In this document: piece by piece, positions 13,899 through 21,599 of the stretch
Position numbering within the stretch: position 1 is the stretch's first letter
Layout: each line of letters starts with the position of its first letter
Source: Nocardia cyriacigeorgica
GTDB taxonomy: Bacteria > Actinomycetota > Actinomycetes > Mycobacteriales > Mycobacteriaceae
Direction: 5' to 3'
NCBI RefSeq assembly: GCF_010868145.1
Contig: NZ_JAAGUY010000002.1
Location: forward strand, 118,211-182,210
Length of the DNA: 64,000 bases
The notes under the pieces: generated by a model
What the model saw: the letters and a program-made list of their open reading frames with translations, nothing else
What the model was told of the DNA's origin: nothing
The model's database searches: none
Position numbers and translations under genes: made by a program

Positions 13899-14932
13899 AC
13901 AAGCCCGAGGACGGGCAGGCACCACAGCCGCCATTGCTCGGCTCTGCCGCAGATCACCGGGCCGCCGCCGAATCCGCGCTGCAACGCCGCGATTACGACC
14001 TGGCTCTGCGTGAGCGTTTCCGGGCCACACTCCGCGGGCTCGAACAGCGCGGCATGCTCGAGATCCGCCGATCCCGAACCGCGGCGGAGACCGCTGACGA
14101 TGTGACCATCGCAGCCGTGCCGGTGGAGCACGCGGACGAGTTCCGGCCTGCCGCACACAGTTTCGACGAGGTCGTCTACGGCGGCAGGCGCGCGACCGAG
14201 GACGAGTACCGCAGGCTCGAATTCGTCGACCAGTTCTCTGCGGCCGCGCCACCACCGGTGGCCGGACCGCGCGAGGTCGAAGCCGCCGAGCGGAAAGTAC
14301 GCACTCGCCGCACGCTGCCGCCGCTGCCGGATCTGCTGCGTGACCCGAAGTTCTGGGCCACGCTCGCCGCCATCGCGGCGCTCGTCCTGCTGCTGTGGGC
14401 GGTGCTGCAGTCGTGCGGTGCACCGGATGCTCCCCCGCCACCGGAGCTACCGCCGCCGGTTCGGCCCGAACCCGATCTTCCCGACGATGTCGACCCCGAC
14501 TTCGGCACGGGCTCGGATTCGATCTTCGAACGTCTGCCCGCTCCGGTCGCGTTCGGCGGGCTGCAGTTCCTGATCGCCGGCGCCCTGCTGGTGTGGTGGC
14601 GAGCCCGCCGACGCGGTGCGCTGGTCGGCGAGCCGCGCCCGGTCGAGGTCACCGCCAATGAGCTGCTCGCCGGGCAGGCCGCACTGTACCGGCGCTCGGG
14701 CGACCACGAATACGTCGCGGCGAAGCTGCGCGCGGCCACGCTGCGCCGCGTCAGATCGGCGCTCGGGGTCACCGCCGACACCGCACCGGAACAGGTGGTT
14801 GCGGCGGTCACCGCACGGACCGGGGCGGACTCGAACTGGGTGCATGCCGCGCTGTACGGTCCGGTGCCCGATGAACCCACCTTGGAAATGGTTGCCGCGC
14901 AACTCGAATGGATCGAAGCGGAGGTCTCGTGA
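13886..14932 (+). CDS. DUF4129 / DUF4350-like fusion membrane protein
   Basis: A 348-residue protein. Residues about 20-110 look like DUF4129 (AESALQRRDYDLALRERFRA). Then comes a membrane helix (FWATLAAIAALVLLLWAV), a short proline/aspartate-rich outside segment of about 60 residues, a second helix (GGLQFLIAGALLVWW), and a cytoplasmic tail resembling the end of DUF4350 proteins (ELLAGQAALYRRSGD). In M. tuberculosis Rv3690 and Rv3691 are separate genes; here parts of both seem joined and the large extracytoplasmic domain is absent. The GTG at 13886 has GAGGGGG 6 bases upstream; ATG 13895 (ATGA overlap) is the alternative. The end overlaps moxR. Confidence 0.75.
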   Translation: MADMNKPEDGQAPQPPLLGSAADHRAAAESALQRRDYDLALRERFRATLRGLEQRGMLEIRRSRTAAETADDVTIAAVPVEHADEFRPAAHSFDEVVYGGRRATEDEYRRLEFVDQFSAAAPPPVAGPREVEAAERKVRTRRTLPPLPDLLRDPKFWATLAAIAALVLLLWAVLQSCGAPDAPPPPELPPPVRPEPDLPDDVDPDFGTGSDSIFERLPAPVAFGGLQFLIAGALLVWWRARRRGALVGEPRPVEVTANELLAGQAALYRRSGDHEYVAAKLRAATLRRVRSALGVTADTAPEQVVAAVTARTGADSNWVHAALYGPVPDEPTLEMVAAQLEWIEAEVS

Positions 14933-15912
14933 CCAGCATTGACACCAGCAAAGCCCCGAGCGCCGAGCAGGCGGCGGCCGCGTTCGCGGCGCTGCGCACC
15001 GAGATCGGCAAGGCGGTGGTCGGCAACGACAACGCCATCATGTATCTCGTCCTCGCGCTGCTGTGCCGCGGGCATGTGCTGCTCGAAGGCGTGCCAGGCG
15101 TGGCGAAGACGCTGCTGGTGCGCGCGCTGGCCACCGCGCTGGACCTCGAACACTCGCGGGTGCAGTTCACCCCGGATCTCATGCCGGGTGATGTCACCGG
15201 ATCGCAGATCTACGACCCGCATACCACCGAATTCACCTTCCGGTCCGGCCCAGTGTTCACCAATCTGCTGCTGGCCGACGAGATCAACCGCACCCCACCG
15301 AAAACCCAGTCCGCGCTACTGGAGTCGATGGAAGAACGCCAGGTCTCCGTCGACGGCACACCACGCCCGCTGCCCGACCCGTTCGTCGTGGTCGCGACCC
15401 AGAACCCGATCGAACAGGAGGGCACTTATCCGCTGCCCGAGGCGCAGCTGGACCGCTTCCTGTTCAAGGTCGATATCCATCTGCCCGAGCGCGAGGACGA
15501 GTTCCGCGTCCTGCAACGGCATGCGGGCGGTTTCGATCCACGCGACCTGGCAGCGGCGGGTCTGCGACCGGTCGCCGGTCCCGCGCATATCGCCGCGGCC
15601 AGAGCCGCGATCGGCACTGTCACGATCAGTCCGGAGGTGCTGGCCTACATCGTCGACCTTTGCCGGGCCACTCGCTCCGCACCGGCCGTGCAGCACGGCG
15701 CGTCCACCCGTGGTGCGACCGCGTTGATGGCGGCCGCGCGGGCGTTCGCTTGGTTGAACGGGCGCGGATTCACGACACCCGACGATGTGAAAACCGTTGC
15801 GGTGGCGGTGTTGCGGCATCGGCTGCATTTGCGTCCGGAGGCCGAGCTGGACGGCGTGACCGCCGAAGGGGTCATGCGGTCGCTGCTGCTCGCGGTCCCG
15901 GTTCCGGTGTAG
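14929..15912 (+). CDS. MoxR-family AAA+ ATPase
   Basis: A 327-residue AAA+ ATPase of the MoxR group, chaperone-like enzymes that mature or regulate protein complexes, often with von Willebrand A or DUF58 partners. Walker A is GVPGVAKT, Walker B is LLLADEINRTPPKTQ, and the sensor region is ATQNPIEQEGTYPLPEAQLD. The GTG start overlaps the upstream TGA (GTGA) and has a GGAGG site. It is followed after 3 bases by the DUF58 gene, the standard partner. It corresponds to moxR2 (Rv3692) by neighbourhood. Confidence 0.93.
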   Translation: MTSIDTSKAPSAEQAAAAFAALRTEIGKAVVGNDNAIMYLVLALLCRGHVLLEGVPGVAKTLLVRALATALDLEHSRVQFTPDLMPGDVTGSQIYDPHTTEFTFRSGPVFTNLLLADEINRTPPKTQSALLESMEERQVSVDGTPRPLPDPFVVVATQNPIEQEGTYPLPEAQLDRFLFKVDIHLPEREDEFRVLQRHAGGFDPRDLAAAGLRPVAGPAHIAAARAAIGTVTISPEVLAYIVDLCRATRSAPAVQHGASTRGATALMAAARAFAWLNGRGFTTPDDVKTVAVAVLRHRLHLRPEAELDGVTAEGVMRSLLLAVPVPV

Positions 15913-15915
15913 GCC

Positions 15916-17223
15916 GTGGTCGTCACCGGCCGGTTGGCCGCCGCCGCCGCGGTGGCGGCGCTGTTGGTCACCTTCGTGCTGCCGTCCTGGCTCGGCGTCG
16001 CGGTGGTGAGCGCGCTGCTGCTGGTCGCGGTACTCGTCGACCTCGGTGCCGCGGGCAGCGCCGGATCGCTGACGATGACCAGGGACCCGTTGACGGTCGT
16101 GCGGCTCGGGCGCAGCACCGAGGTGGAACTCGTCGTGACCAACACCGGCGCGCGCACTGTGCGCGGTGTGCTGTGGGACGACTGGCCCGGCAGCGCGCAC
16201 GCGGTCGGCCGCACCCACCGCATTGCACTCGACCCCGGCACGCTCTCTCGCTACCGCACCACCCTGACGCCCATCCATCGCGGTGACCGAGTCGCCGGTC
16301 CGATCACCGTCCGCGCGATCGGACCGCTCGGGCTGGCCGGGCGCCAGACCCGGCACACCGTATCCGCACGGGTACGCGCTTTGCCACCGTTCCGCAGCGA
16401 ACGGCTGCTGAGCTCGAAAGTGAAACGGCTGCAACATCTCGAGGGCCGCAATGTGGCGAATATGCGGGGCCAGGGCACCGAATTCGATTCGTTCCGCGAG
16501 TACGTCGCCGGTGACGATGTCCGCACCATCGACTGGCGAGCCACCGCCCGTGCCACCGACGTCCTGGTGCGCACCTGGCGCCCCGAACGCAACCGGCACA
16601 TGCTCATGCTGCTCGATACCGGCCGGGTCAGCGCCGGACGGGTCGGTACCGGCGGCGCCGACGGCACCCGCCTGGACGCGAGTATCGAGGCCGCGCTGCT
16701 CCTCGGCGGGCTCGCCGCCGCGGCAGGCGATTCGGTCGATCTGCTCGCCTTCGACCGTCAGGTACGCGCCGAGGTGCGCGGCATCGGCGGCAAACGTCTG
16801 CAACTGAAACTGATGCACGCGTTGGCCGGTGTGACCCCAGCCCTCGTCGATACCGATACCGCCGCTCTGGTGCGCGCGGCCATCGACCGCACCCGCCGAC
16901 GCGGCCTGATCGTCTGGTTCACCACCCTCGACGGTGCCGCGGTCGAAGAGAACCTGCTTCCGGTATTGCCGGTGCTCGCCCACCGTCATCGCGTACTGAT
17001 CGTCTCGGTCACCGACCCGGAGGTCGCCGCGGCCGCCACCCGCCGCGAGGCCCCCGGCGACCTCTACGGCGCGGCCGCCGCGGAATCGCTGCTCGCCGAG
17101 CGCGCGCTGGTCAAGGAGTCGCTGCGACGCAAAGGTATCGATGTGGTGGCCGCACCGCCGGATCGCTTGCCCGAGGCACTTGCGGATGAGTATCTGGAGC
17201 TGAAGCAGTCCGGCGGCATGTAG
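15916..17223 (+). CDS. DUF58 domain protein, MoxR partner
   Basis: A 435-residue protein with two N-terminal membrane helices (VAALLVTFVLPSWLG and GVAVVSALLLVAVLV), an extracytoplasmic beta-rich segment, and a DUF58 / vWA-like domain marked by FDSFREYVAGDDVRTIDW and RPERNRHMLMLLDTGR. DUF58 proteins bind MoxR ATPases through this region and resemble Rv3693. The GTG start lies just after the moxR stop, so the genes are coupled. It converges on the RDD gene across a short gap with a hairpin. Confidence 0.88.
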   Translation: MVVTGRLAAAAAVAALLVTFVLPSWLGVAVVSALLLVAVLVDLGAAGSAGSLTMTRDPLTVVRLGRSTEVELVVTNTGARTVRGVLWDDWPGSAHAVGRTHRIALDPGTLSRYRTTLTPIHRGDRVAGPITVRAIGPLGLAGRQTRHTVSARVRALPPFRSERLLSSKVKRLQHLEGRNVANMRGQGTEFDSFREYVAGDDVRTIDWRATARATDVLVRTWRPERNRHMLMLLDTGRVSAGRVGTGGADGTRLDASIEAALLLGGLAAAAGDSVDLLAFDRQVRAEVRGIGGKRLQLKLMHALAGVTPALVDTDTAALVRAAIDRTRRRGLIVWFTTLDGAAVEENLLPVLPVLAHRHRVLIVSVTDPEVAAAATRREAPGDLYGAAAAESLLAERALVKESLRRKGIDVVAAPPDRLPEALADEYLELKQSGGM

Positions 17224-17227
17224 GTGC

Positions 17228-17259
17228 CGGTCCCTGGCGATGGGCGCCCAGTGGGACCG
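17228..17259. terminator. Hairpin between convergent DUF58 and RDD genes
   Basis: CGGTCCC at 17228-17234 pairs with GGGACCG at 17253-17259. The interior holds a second palindrome, TGGGCGCCCA (17241-17250). It sits in the 72-base gap between two stop codons of opposing genes, so a bidirectional terminator is the simplest reading. No T-tract. Confidence 0.5.
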
Positions 17260-17295
17260 CGGCGGATGACACCGACCGCGCCGGCACGCGGACGG

Positions 17296-18099
17296 CTAGC
17301 GAACGGCCACCGAATTCGCCGCCCAGCCGATGGCGGGCGGTGCGGTGATCGGCGCCGTCAGCGCGCGACGCTGGCGTTCGGCCATGATGCTGCCGAGGAT
17401 CTGCGGCGGCGGATAGTTCCCCGGTCGCGCGATGCCGAGGCGGGTGCAGACGGCGTCGGCGAGCGCATTCCCGAGTTCGACCTGGGCGGCCGGGGTGAGG
17501 GTGCGGATCCGGGTCAGGTACCGCCGGACCGCCAGTGCCAGATCATCGGGCAGGGCAGTCGGGTCCTGCCGGGTGGCCCAGTCGGCCAGCCAGGGTGGCG
17601 GTACGGCGAGCGCGGGTATCGGCAGCCGCTGCTGGCTGTAGACGACGACGGTGCCTGCCAGCACATCGCCGACGCGGCGCGCGTTGGGTGAGCACAGTGA
17701 GGTGATCATGGCGATGGCGCCGAATCCGCCGAGCATCCAGAAATCGACGATGGCGCCCGCAAGGCCACGGGTGAGCGCGTGCCGGAAGTCGGTGGGGCCG
17801 CCGTCGGCGCGTACCACCCGCAGCCCGAACATCAGTTTGCCGAGAGTACGGCCGCGGCCGATGGTCTCACTGGCGACGGGATAGCCGACGAGCACGATGA
17901 TGACGGTGGACAGCACCGCGGTGGCCAGCCATGCCGAGTCCAGATCGCTGGGCAGCAGGACCGCGACGATGCCGAACATCAACATCCAGCCGATGATCAG
18001 CTGTAGCACCACATCGACGAGAAACGCCGCCGCCCTGGTGGGTATGCGCGCGATGGGCAGCTCCAGGGCCACTGCTTCGCCGGTGGTGAACTCAGCCAT
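17296..18099 (-). CDS. RDD-family membrane protein
   Basis: A 267-residue protein with an RDD domain: ARIPTRAAAFLVDVVLQLI holds the conserved Arg and Asp residues in the first helix, and TIGRGRTLGKLMFGLRVV marks the central part. Four to five hydrophobic segments are present, followed by a hydrophilic C-terminal region of about 100 residues. It is equivalent to Rv3695 in the MoxR cluster. Role unknown; RDD proteins are proposed transporters. The start was set at MAEFTTGE; an ATG 12 bases upstream (MLGDMAEF) is also possible. It is divergent from the SpoIIM gene with only 43 bases between them. Confidence 0.85.
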   Translation of the reverse strand: MAEFTTGEAVALELPIARIPTRAAAFLVDVVLQLIIGWMLMFGIVAVLLPSDLDSAWLATAVLSTVIIVLVGYPVASETIGRGRTLGKLMFGLRVVRADGGPTDFRHALTRGLAGAIVDFWMLGGFGAIAMITSLCSPNARRVGDVLAGTVVVYSQQRLPIPALAVPPPWLADWATRQDPTALPDDLALAVRRYLTRIRTLTPAAQVELGNALADAVCTRLGIARPGNYPPPQILGSIMAERQRRALTAPITAPPAIGWAANSVAVR

Positions 18100-18142
18100 G
18101 TCGCCTAGCATTCTTCCCAGAGCGGGAGTGGGAGGCAACCGA

Positions 18143-19141
18143 ATGGACGTGGACGCATACAGCTACGCGCATCGCGGGTCCTGGAACCGGCTGGATTTCT
18201 TGGCCCGTAAGGGCAAACTCACCGGTGCCGAAGCCGACGAGCTCGTCGCGCTATATCGGCGCACCTCCCAGCAGCTGGCCCGTTTGCAGACCCACAGCCC
18301 CGACCCGGAATTGGTCGCGGGCCTGAGCGCGGTGCTGGCCAGGGCCAGGGCGAAGGTGCTCGGCACCAGGGCCGACACCTGGTCGGAGATCGGGCGCTTC
18401 TTCACCCACCGCTTCCCGGTCGCGGTGTATCGCGCCTGGCCGTGGTGGGCGGCGGTGGCGGCGGTATTCATCGTGGTCTCCGCGGGTATCGGCGGATGGG
18501 TGGCCGAGTCCGATTCGGCGCGTTCGGTCCTCGGCATTCCGAAGAACACGGAGGCGGTCACGGCGCCGGGTGGCGCATTCGAGACCTACTACTCCGAACA
18601 TGCGAACGAGGCGTTCGCGGCGCAGGTGTGGACCAATAACGCCTGGGTATCGGCGATCGCTTTGTTCACCGGTGTGCTGATCCTGCCCGCGGTGTATCTG
18701 CTGTTCATGAACGCGCTCAATCTCGGTGTCACCGCGGGCCTGATGGCCGAGGCCGGGCGTCTCGACTCGTTCTTCGGTTTCATCCTGCCGCATGGGACTC
18801 TGGAGCTCACCGCGGTTTTCGTCGCGGGTGGTGCGGGGCTGAAGCTCGGCTGGACCCTGGTCGATCCGGGTCGGCTGAGTCGACTGGAGGCGGTGGCGCG
18901 GCAGGGCCGGGCGACCGCGACGATTGCGCTCGGACTGGTCGGGGTGCTGCTGGTGGCGGGGCTGCTGGAGGGTTTTGTTACGCCGAGCGGGTTGCCTGCG
19001 CCGCTGCGGATCGCGATCGGGTTCGCGGCCGAGGCACTGTTCCTGCTCTACGTGCTCGGCGCGGGGCGGCGGGCGGCGCTGGAACGGGACCGCTATGAAA
19101 CCGACCAGCCGGTAGTTGACGCGGTTATCTCGTCGCGATAG
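18143..19141 (+). CDS. Stage II sporulation protein M-like (DUF95) membrane protein
   Basis: A 332-residue protein with a charged N-terminal cytoplasmic region (about 100 residues, beginning MDVDAYSYAHRGSWNRLDFL) and about five membrane helices of the SpoIIM / DUF95 family. The family core is visible in NNAWVSAIALFTGVLILP and FILPHGTLELTAVFVAGGAG. It resembles Rv3694c and again belongs to the MoxR-DUF58-RDD neighbourhood. A GGGAGG site lies 7 bases before the ATG. This organism does not sporulate like Bacillus, so the name reflects homology only. A strong hairpin follows. Confidence 0.88.
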   Translation: MDVDAYSYAHRGSWNRLDFLARKGKLTGAEADELVALYRRTSQQLARLQTHSPDPELVAGLSAVLARARAKVLGTRADTWSEIGRFFTHRFPVAVYRAWPWWAAVAAVFIVVSAGIGGWVAESDSARSVLGIPKNTEAVTAPGGAFETYYSEHANEAFAAQVWTNNAWVSAIALFTGVLILPAVYLLFMNALNLGVTAGLMAEAGRLDSFFGFILPHGTLELTAVFVAGGAGLKLGWTLVDPGRLSRLEAVARQGRATATIALGLVGVLLVAGLLEGFVTPSGLPAPLRIAIGFAAEALFLLYVLGAGRRAALERDRYETDQPVVDAVISSR

Positions 19142-19233
19142 CCATCGCTGAGCACACGGTGAGCGATCACGGTTCGGGCAACCGGTAGCTACGCCAGGAA
19201 TCGGATTGGTGAAGAACTCCCCCATTTGAGTTC

Positions 19234-19272
19234 CGCTGGCCGCAGCGAGTCGTGCTCAGCTGCGGCCAGCGT
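19234..19272 (+). terminator. Hairpin downstream of SpoIIM-like gene
   Basis: A perfect 13-bp stem, CGCTGGCCGCAGC at 19234-19246 and its complement at 19259-19271, with a 12-base loop. It lies about 90 bases after the SpoIIM-like stop. The stem is followed by TTGCC rather than a T-tract. Likely the operon terminator. Confidence 0.65.
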
Positions 19273-20125
19273 TGCCGTTGACTCTACACAATCGTTATGC
19301 CCGTGCAACCCTCCACGCGGGCGTCGAGCGTATAAAGCAGCTCACTGGCAAACCCATGTGAAGACCTCGTTTTTCACGGTTCCAGCTAACTCACAGCGGT
19401 CGATGTGAACCGCGATTTGGTCCTTTCATCTGCAATTGCATTTCGTTTTTCGAGGTCACAGACCCGCCTCTACAGGACACCCTCAGGCGGTTAGCCACGC
19501 CGCCTCGTCCACTACCGGTCGGTACTCACAACAGGCCCGTCTACCTGGGGATTTCCTGTGGATAATGGGGATAGCTGAACGAACTATGAACCGAAAGCGA
19601 CCACAGGTTTGTTTATAACGGAACAAACACGATCAACATCATGCAGTGGTGGTCCTACAAGTACTCACACACAGTTAACCGGCGGGTTATCCGGTCACGA
19701 AAACGCCCGCCAAGGACAAGCCGGCCGGCATGGATCAGCAGCGTCAGGGCTACCGAAATCGGTGCTGTGATCTTCGCCTCATTGGCGGGTCACACGGGTG
19801 AATCGGACAGATCAGGCGGTGTCCCATCGATTCGAGCAATGCCGATGACAGCCCTCGTAAGAGCTTGCCGCTCTTGGTGATCAAGACAGGAATCCGTGGA
19901 TGATCAGCGACGGCAGCACACCGTTCGCTCGCACGCCACCGGTTTACCGCGTCGGCCCACCTCGGCCGGGCATTCATATCCGGGGTTAACAGTATTGAGG
20001 CATAGGCGATTCCGAGCCGCTCGACGCGATGGCCGCATGAGTGGCGTCCGTGATCGCATCTGGACGGCCGACGTCGGCCGGCTCGGCAATCCGCGCGGCC
20101 CGCCGCGTCCTGACCGCGCGGCGAC
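19273..20125. other. 850-base AT-richer region without a supported gene
   Basis: No frame here codes for a plausible protein, and the base composition is visibly less GC-rich than the flanking genes. It contains a perfect DnaA-box consensus on the minus strand (TGTGGATAA at 19557-19565), a TTTATAACGG stretch near 19612 and a GTTATCCGG near 19688. The SDR gene ends leftward at 20126, so its 3' untranslated region may extend in. No tRNA or known RNA family was recognised. Confidence 0.45.
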
Positions 20126-20893
20126 TTACATGAGTGCGCCGCCGTCGACCCGGATCTCGGTGCCCGTCATATAGCGGCCGTCATCGGAGGCGACCATCGC
20201 GACCACACCGGCGATGTCTTCGGGGCTGCCGAGCGCGCCGCCGTTGAGCCAACCGGTGAGGCGGGCGAACAGGCTCGGATCGAAGCCCTCGGGCTGCTCC
20301 AGGATCGACTTCGTGGTGATACCGCTGGTGATGCCCGCGGGCACGATGTTCACCGCGCGCAGGCCCTGCTTGGCATATTCGAGCGCGATGGCGTGGGTGA
20401 AACTGGCGACACCGCCCTTGGACGCGGCATAGGCCGCGAGGTAAGGGGAGCCCTGGAAGGCGGCGGTGGACGACAAGTTGACCACCACGCCGTGCCCGGA
20501 TTCCAGCAGGGCGGGCAGCGCGGCCTTGGTCATCAAGAAGGTGCCGGTGAGGTTTACCCTGATGACGGTCTCCCACGCATCGATCGGCATCTCGTGGGTG
20601 CGGGCGGGGCGAAGAATGCCGGCGGCGTTCACCAGCACGTCGAGCCCGCCGAGGAACTCCAACGCCGAATCGGTGCCGGTACGCACGGATTCCGGATCCG
20701 CGATATCCAACCGAACCGTCCGCAGCCGATCGGCGGCGTCACCGGCCTTGTTCGCGGTCGCGGCCAGGCCGGGCTCATCGATGTCGACGGCGACCAGTTG
20801 GGCCCCCTCATCGAGCAGTCGCAATGCGATGCCCTGTCCGATACCCGATCCGGCACCTGTCACCACCACCCGGCGGCCGTCATATCTGCGCAT
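20126..20893 (-). CDS. Short-chain dehydrogenase/reductase (SDR)
   Basis: A 255-residue classical SDR oxidoreductase. The cofactor motif TGAGSGIG is at residues 12-19, NAAG follows near 85, and the active site has Ser (NLSSTAAF) and YAASK. An aspartate after the second strand (AVDID) favours NAD(H) over NADP(H). The end DGGALM is typical of the family. The chosen start, MRRYDG, fits the family; an upstream extension is not needed. It lies downstream of the MarR gene on the same strand and is probably under its control. Substrate unknown. Confidence 0.9.
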   Translation of the reverse strand: MRRYDGRRVVVTGAGSGIGQGIALRLLDEGAQLVAVDIDEPGLAATANKAGDAADRLRTVRLDIADPESVRTGTDSALEFLGGLDVLVNAAGILRPARTHEMPIDAWETVIRVNLTGTFLMTKAALPALLESGHGVVVNLSSTAAFQGSPYLAAYAASKGGVASFTHAIALEYAKQGLRAVNIVPAGITSGITTKSILEQPEGFDPSLFARLTGWLNGGALGSPEDIAGVVAMVASDDGRYMTGTEIRVDGGALM

Positions 20894-20978
20894 ACCAAGA
20901 ATTAGAACAGGTTCCGATCGGGGGTCAACCCGCTTCAGCGATTTCAACCGCGCAAAACTGGAACGCGTTCTACTGCGA

Positions 20979-21413
20979 TCAGTAGGACCCGTTCAGCGCC
21001 TGCGCCGCCAGGCGAAGAAAACTCATCACCGCCAGCTGCTCAGTCCGGGACAGACCCGTGAACGCGGGCGCGAGTCGAGCGCCGAGATCCCGATATGCCT
21101 CGGTGATGAGTGTGCGTCCGGTATCGGTCAGGCTCACCAGGATGCGCCGGCGGTCATGAGGATGCGGTGCGCGGCTGATCCACCCGCGGTGTTCGAGCCG
21201 GTCCACCAGTTCGGTGACCGATGCGGTGGTGACACGCAGTCGTCCGGAGAGCTCAGTGGGCGATTGTGGGCCATCGACGAACAGGTGGCCGAGCGCGACG
21301 ATATCGGTCACCGCGACGCCGCCGATCGCGGCAGCGCGCTCGCCTCGATAGACGTCGACCCGGCGGACCAGCTCTCGTATGGCCAACGCCAGTTCCATTT
21401 CGTCGCCCGCCAT
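20979..21413 (-). CDS. MarR-family transcriptional regulator
   Basis: A 144-residue winged-helix regulator. The DNA-binding part is SPTELSGRLRVTTASVTELV with the wing HPHDRRRILVSLTDTG. The start (MAGDEME) was chosen because a TAATCT -10-like hexamer ends 7 bases upstream, giving a probably leaderless message; an in-frame GTG 6 bases earlier is possible. It is divergent from the flavin oxidase gene and upstream of the SDR. A perfect palindrome in the divergent gap is the likely operator. By context it regulates one or both enzymes in response to a small aromatic or redox-active compound (inference). Confidence 0.88.
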   Translation of the reverse strand: MAGDEMELALAIRELVRRVDVYRGERAAAIGGVAVTDIVALGHLFVDGPQSPTELSGRLRVTTASVTELVDRLEHRGWISRAPHPHDRRRILVSLTDTGRTLITEAYRDLGARLAPAFTGLSRTEQLAVMSFLRLAAQALNGSY

Positions 21414-21428
21414 AGTCACTAGATTACC

Positions 21429-21458
21429 TTGCCACTAGGGAACCTAGTGAAATAGGAT
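21429..21458 (+). promoter_or_regulatory. Promoter with embedded MarR-type palindrome
   Basis: CACTAGGGAACCTAGTG at 21433-21449 is a perfect inverted repeat with a 3-base centre. It lies between a TTGCCA -35-like element (21429-21434) and a TAGGAT -10-like element (21453-21458) with 18-bp spacing, reading toward the flavin oxidase. A further half-site CACTAG is at 21417-21422 near the MarR start. The overlap implies repression by promoter occlusion. Confidence 0.65.
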
Positions 21459-21599
21459 GTGCTGCGTACCACATTCTCAGCGTCGAGCGTGTGCGGGAGC
21501 CAAGCGCACCGCCAAGGAAGTCGGTGACGCGGCGGGGAGTCGGTGGCGGTGCCACGGCTCGAATACCAGTGGGTCGGGGCCACGTGGCTGGAGAAAGCT

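Noticed and set aside
19557-19565. Possible replication origin because of a perfect DnaA box
   Set aside because: A single box without a cluster, no dnaA or dnaN nearby, and only modest AT-richness. oriC in this group lies between dnaA and dnaN.
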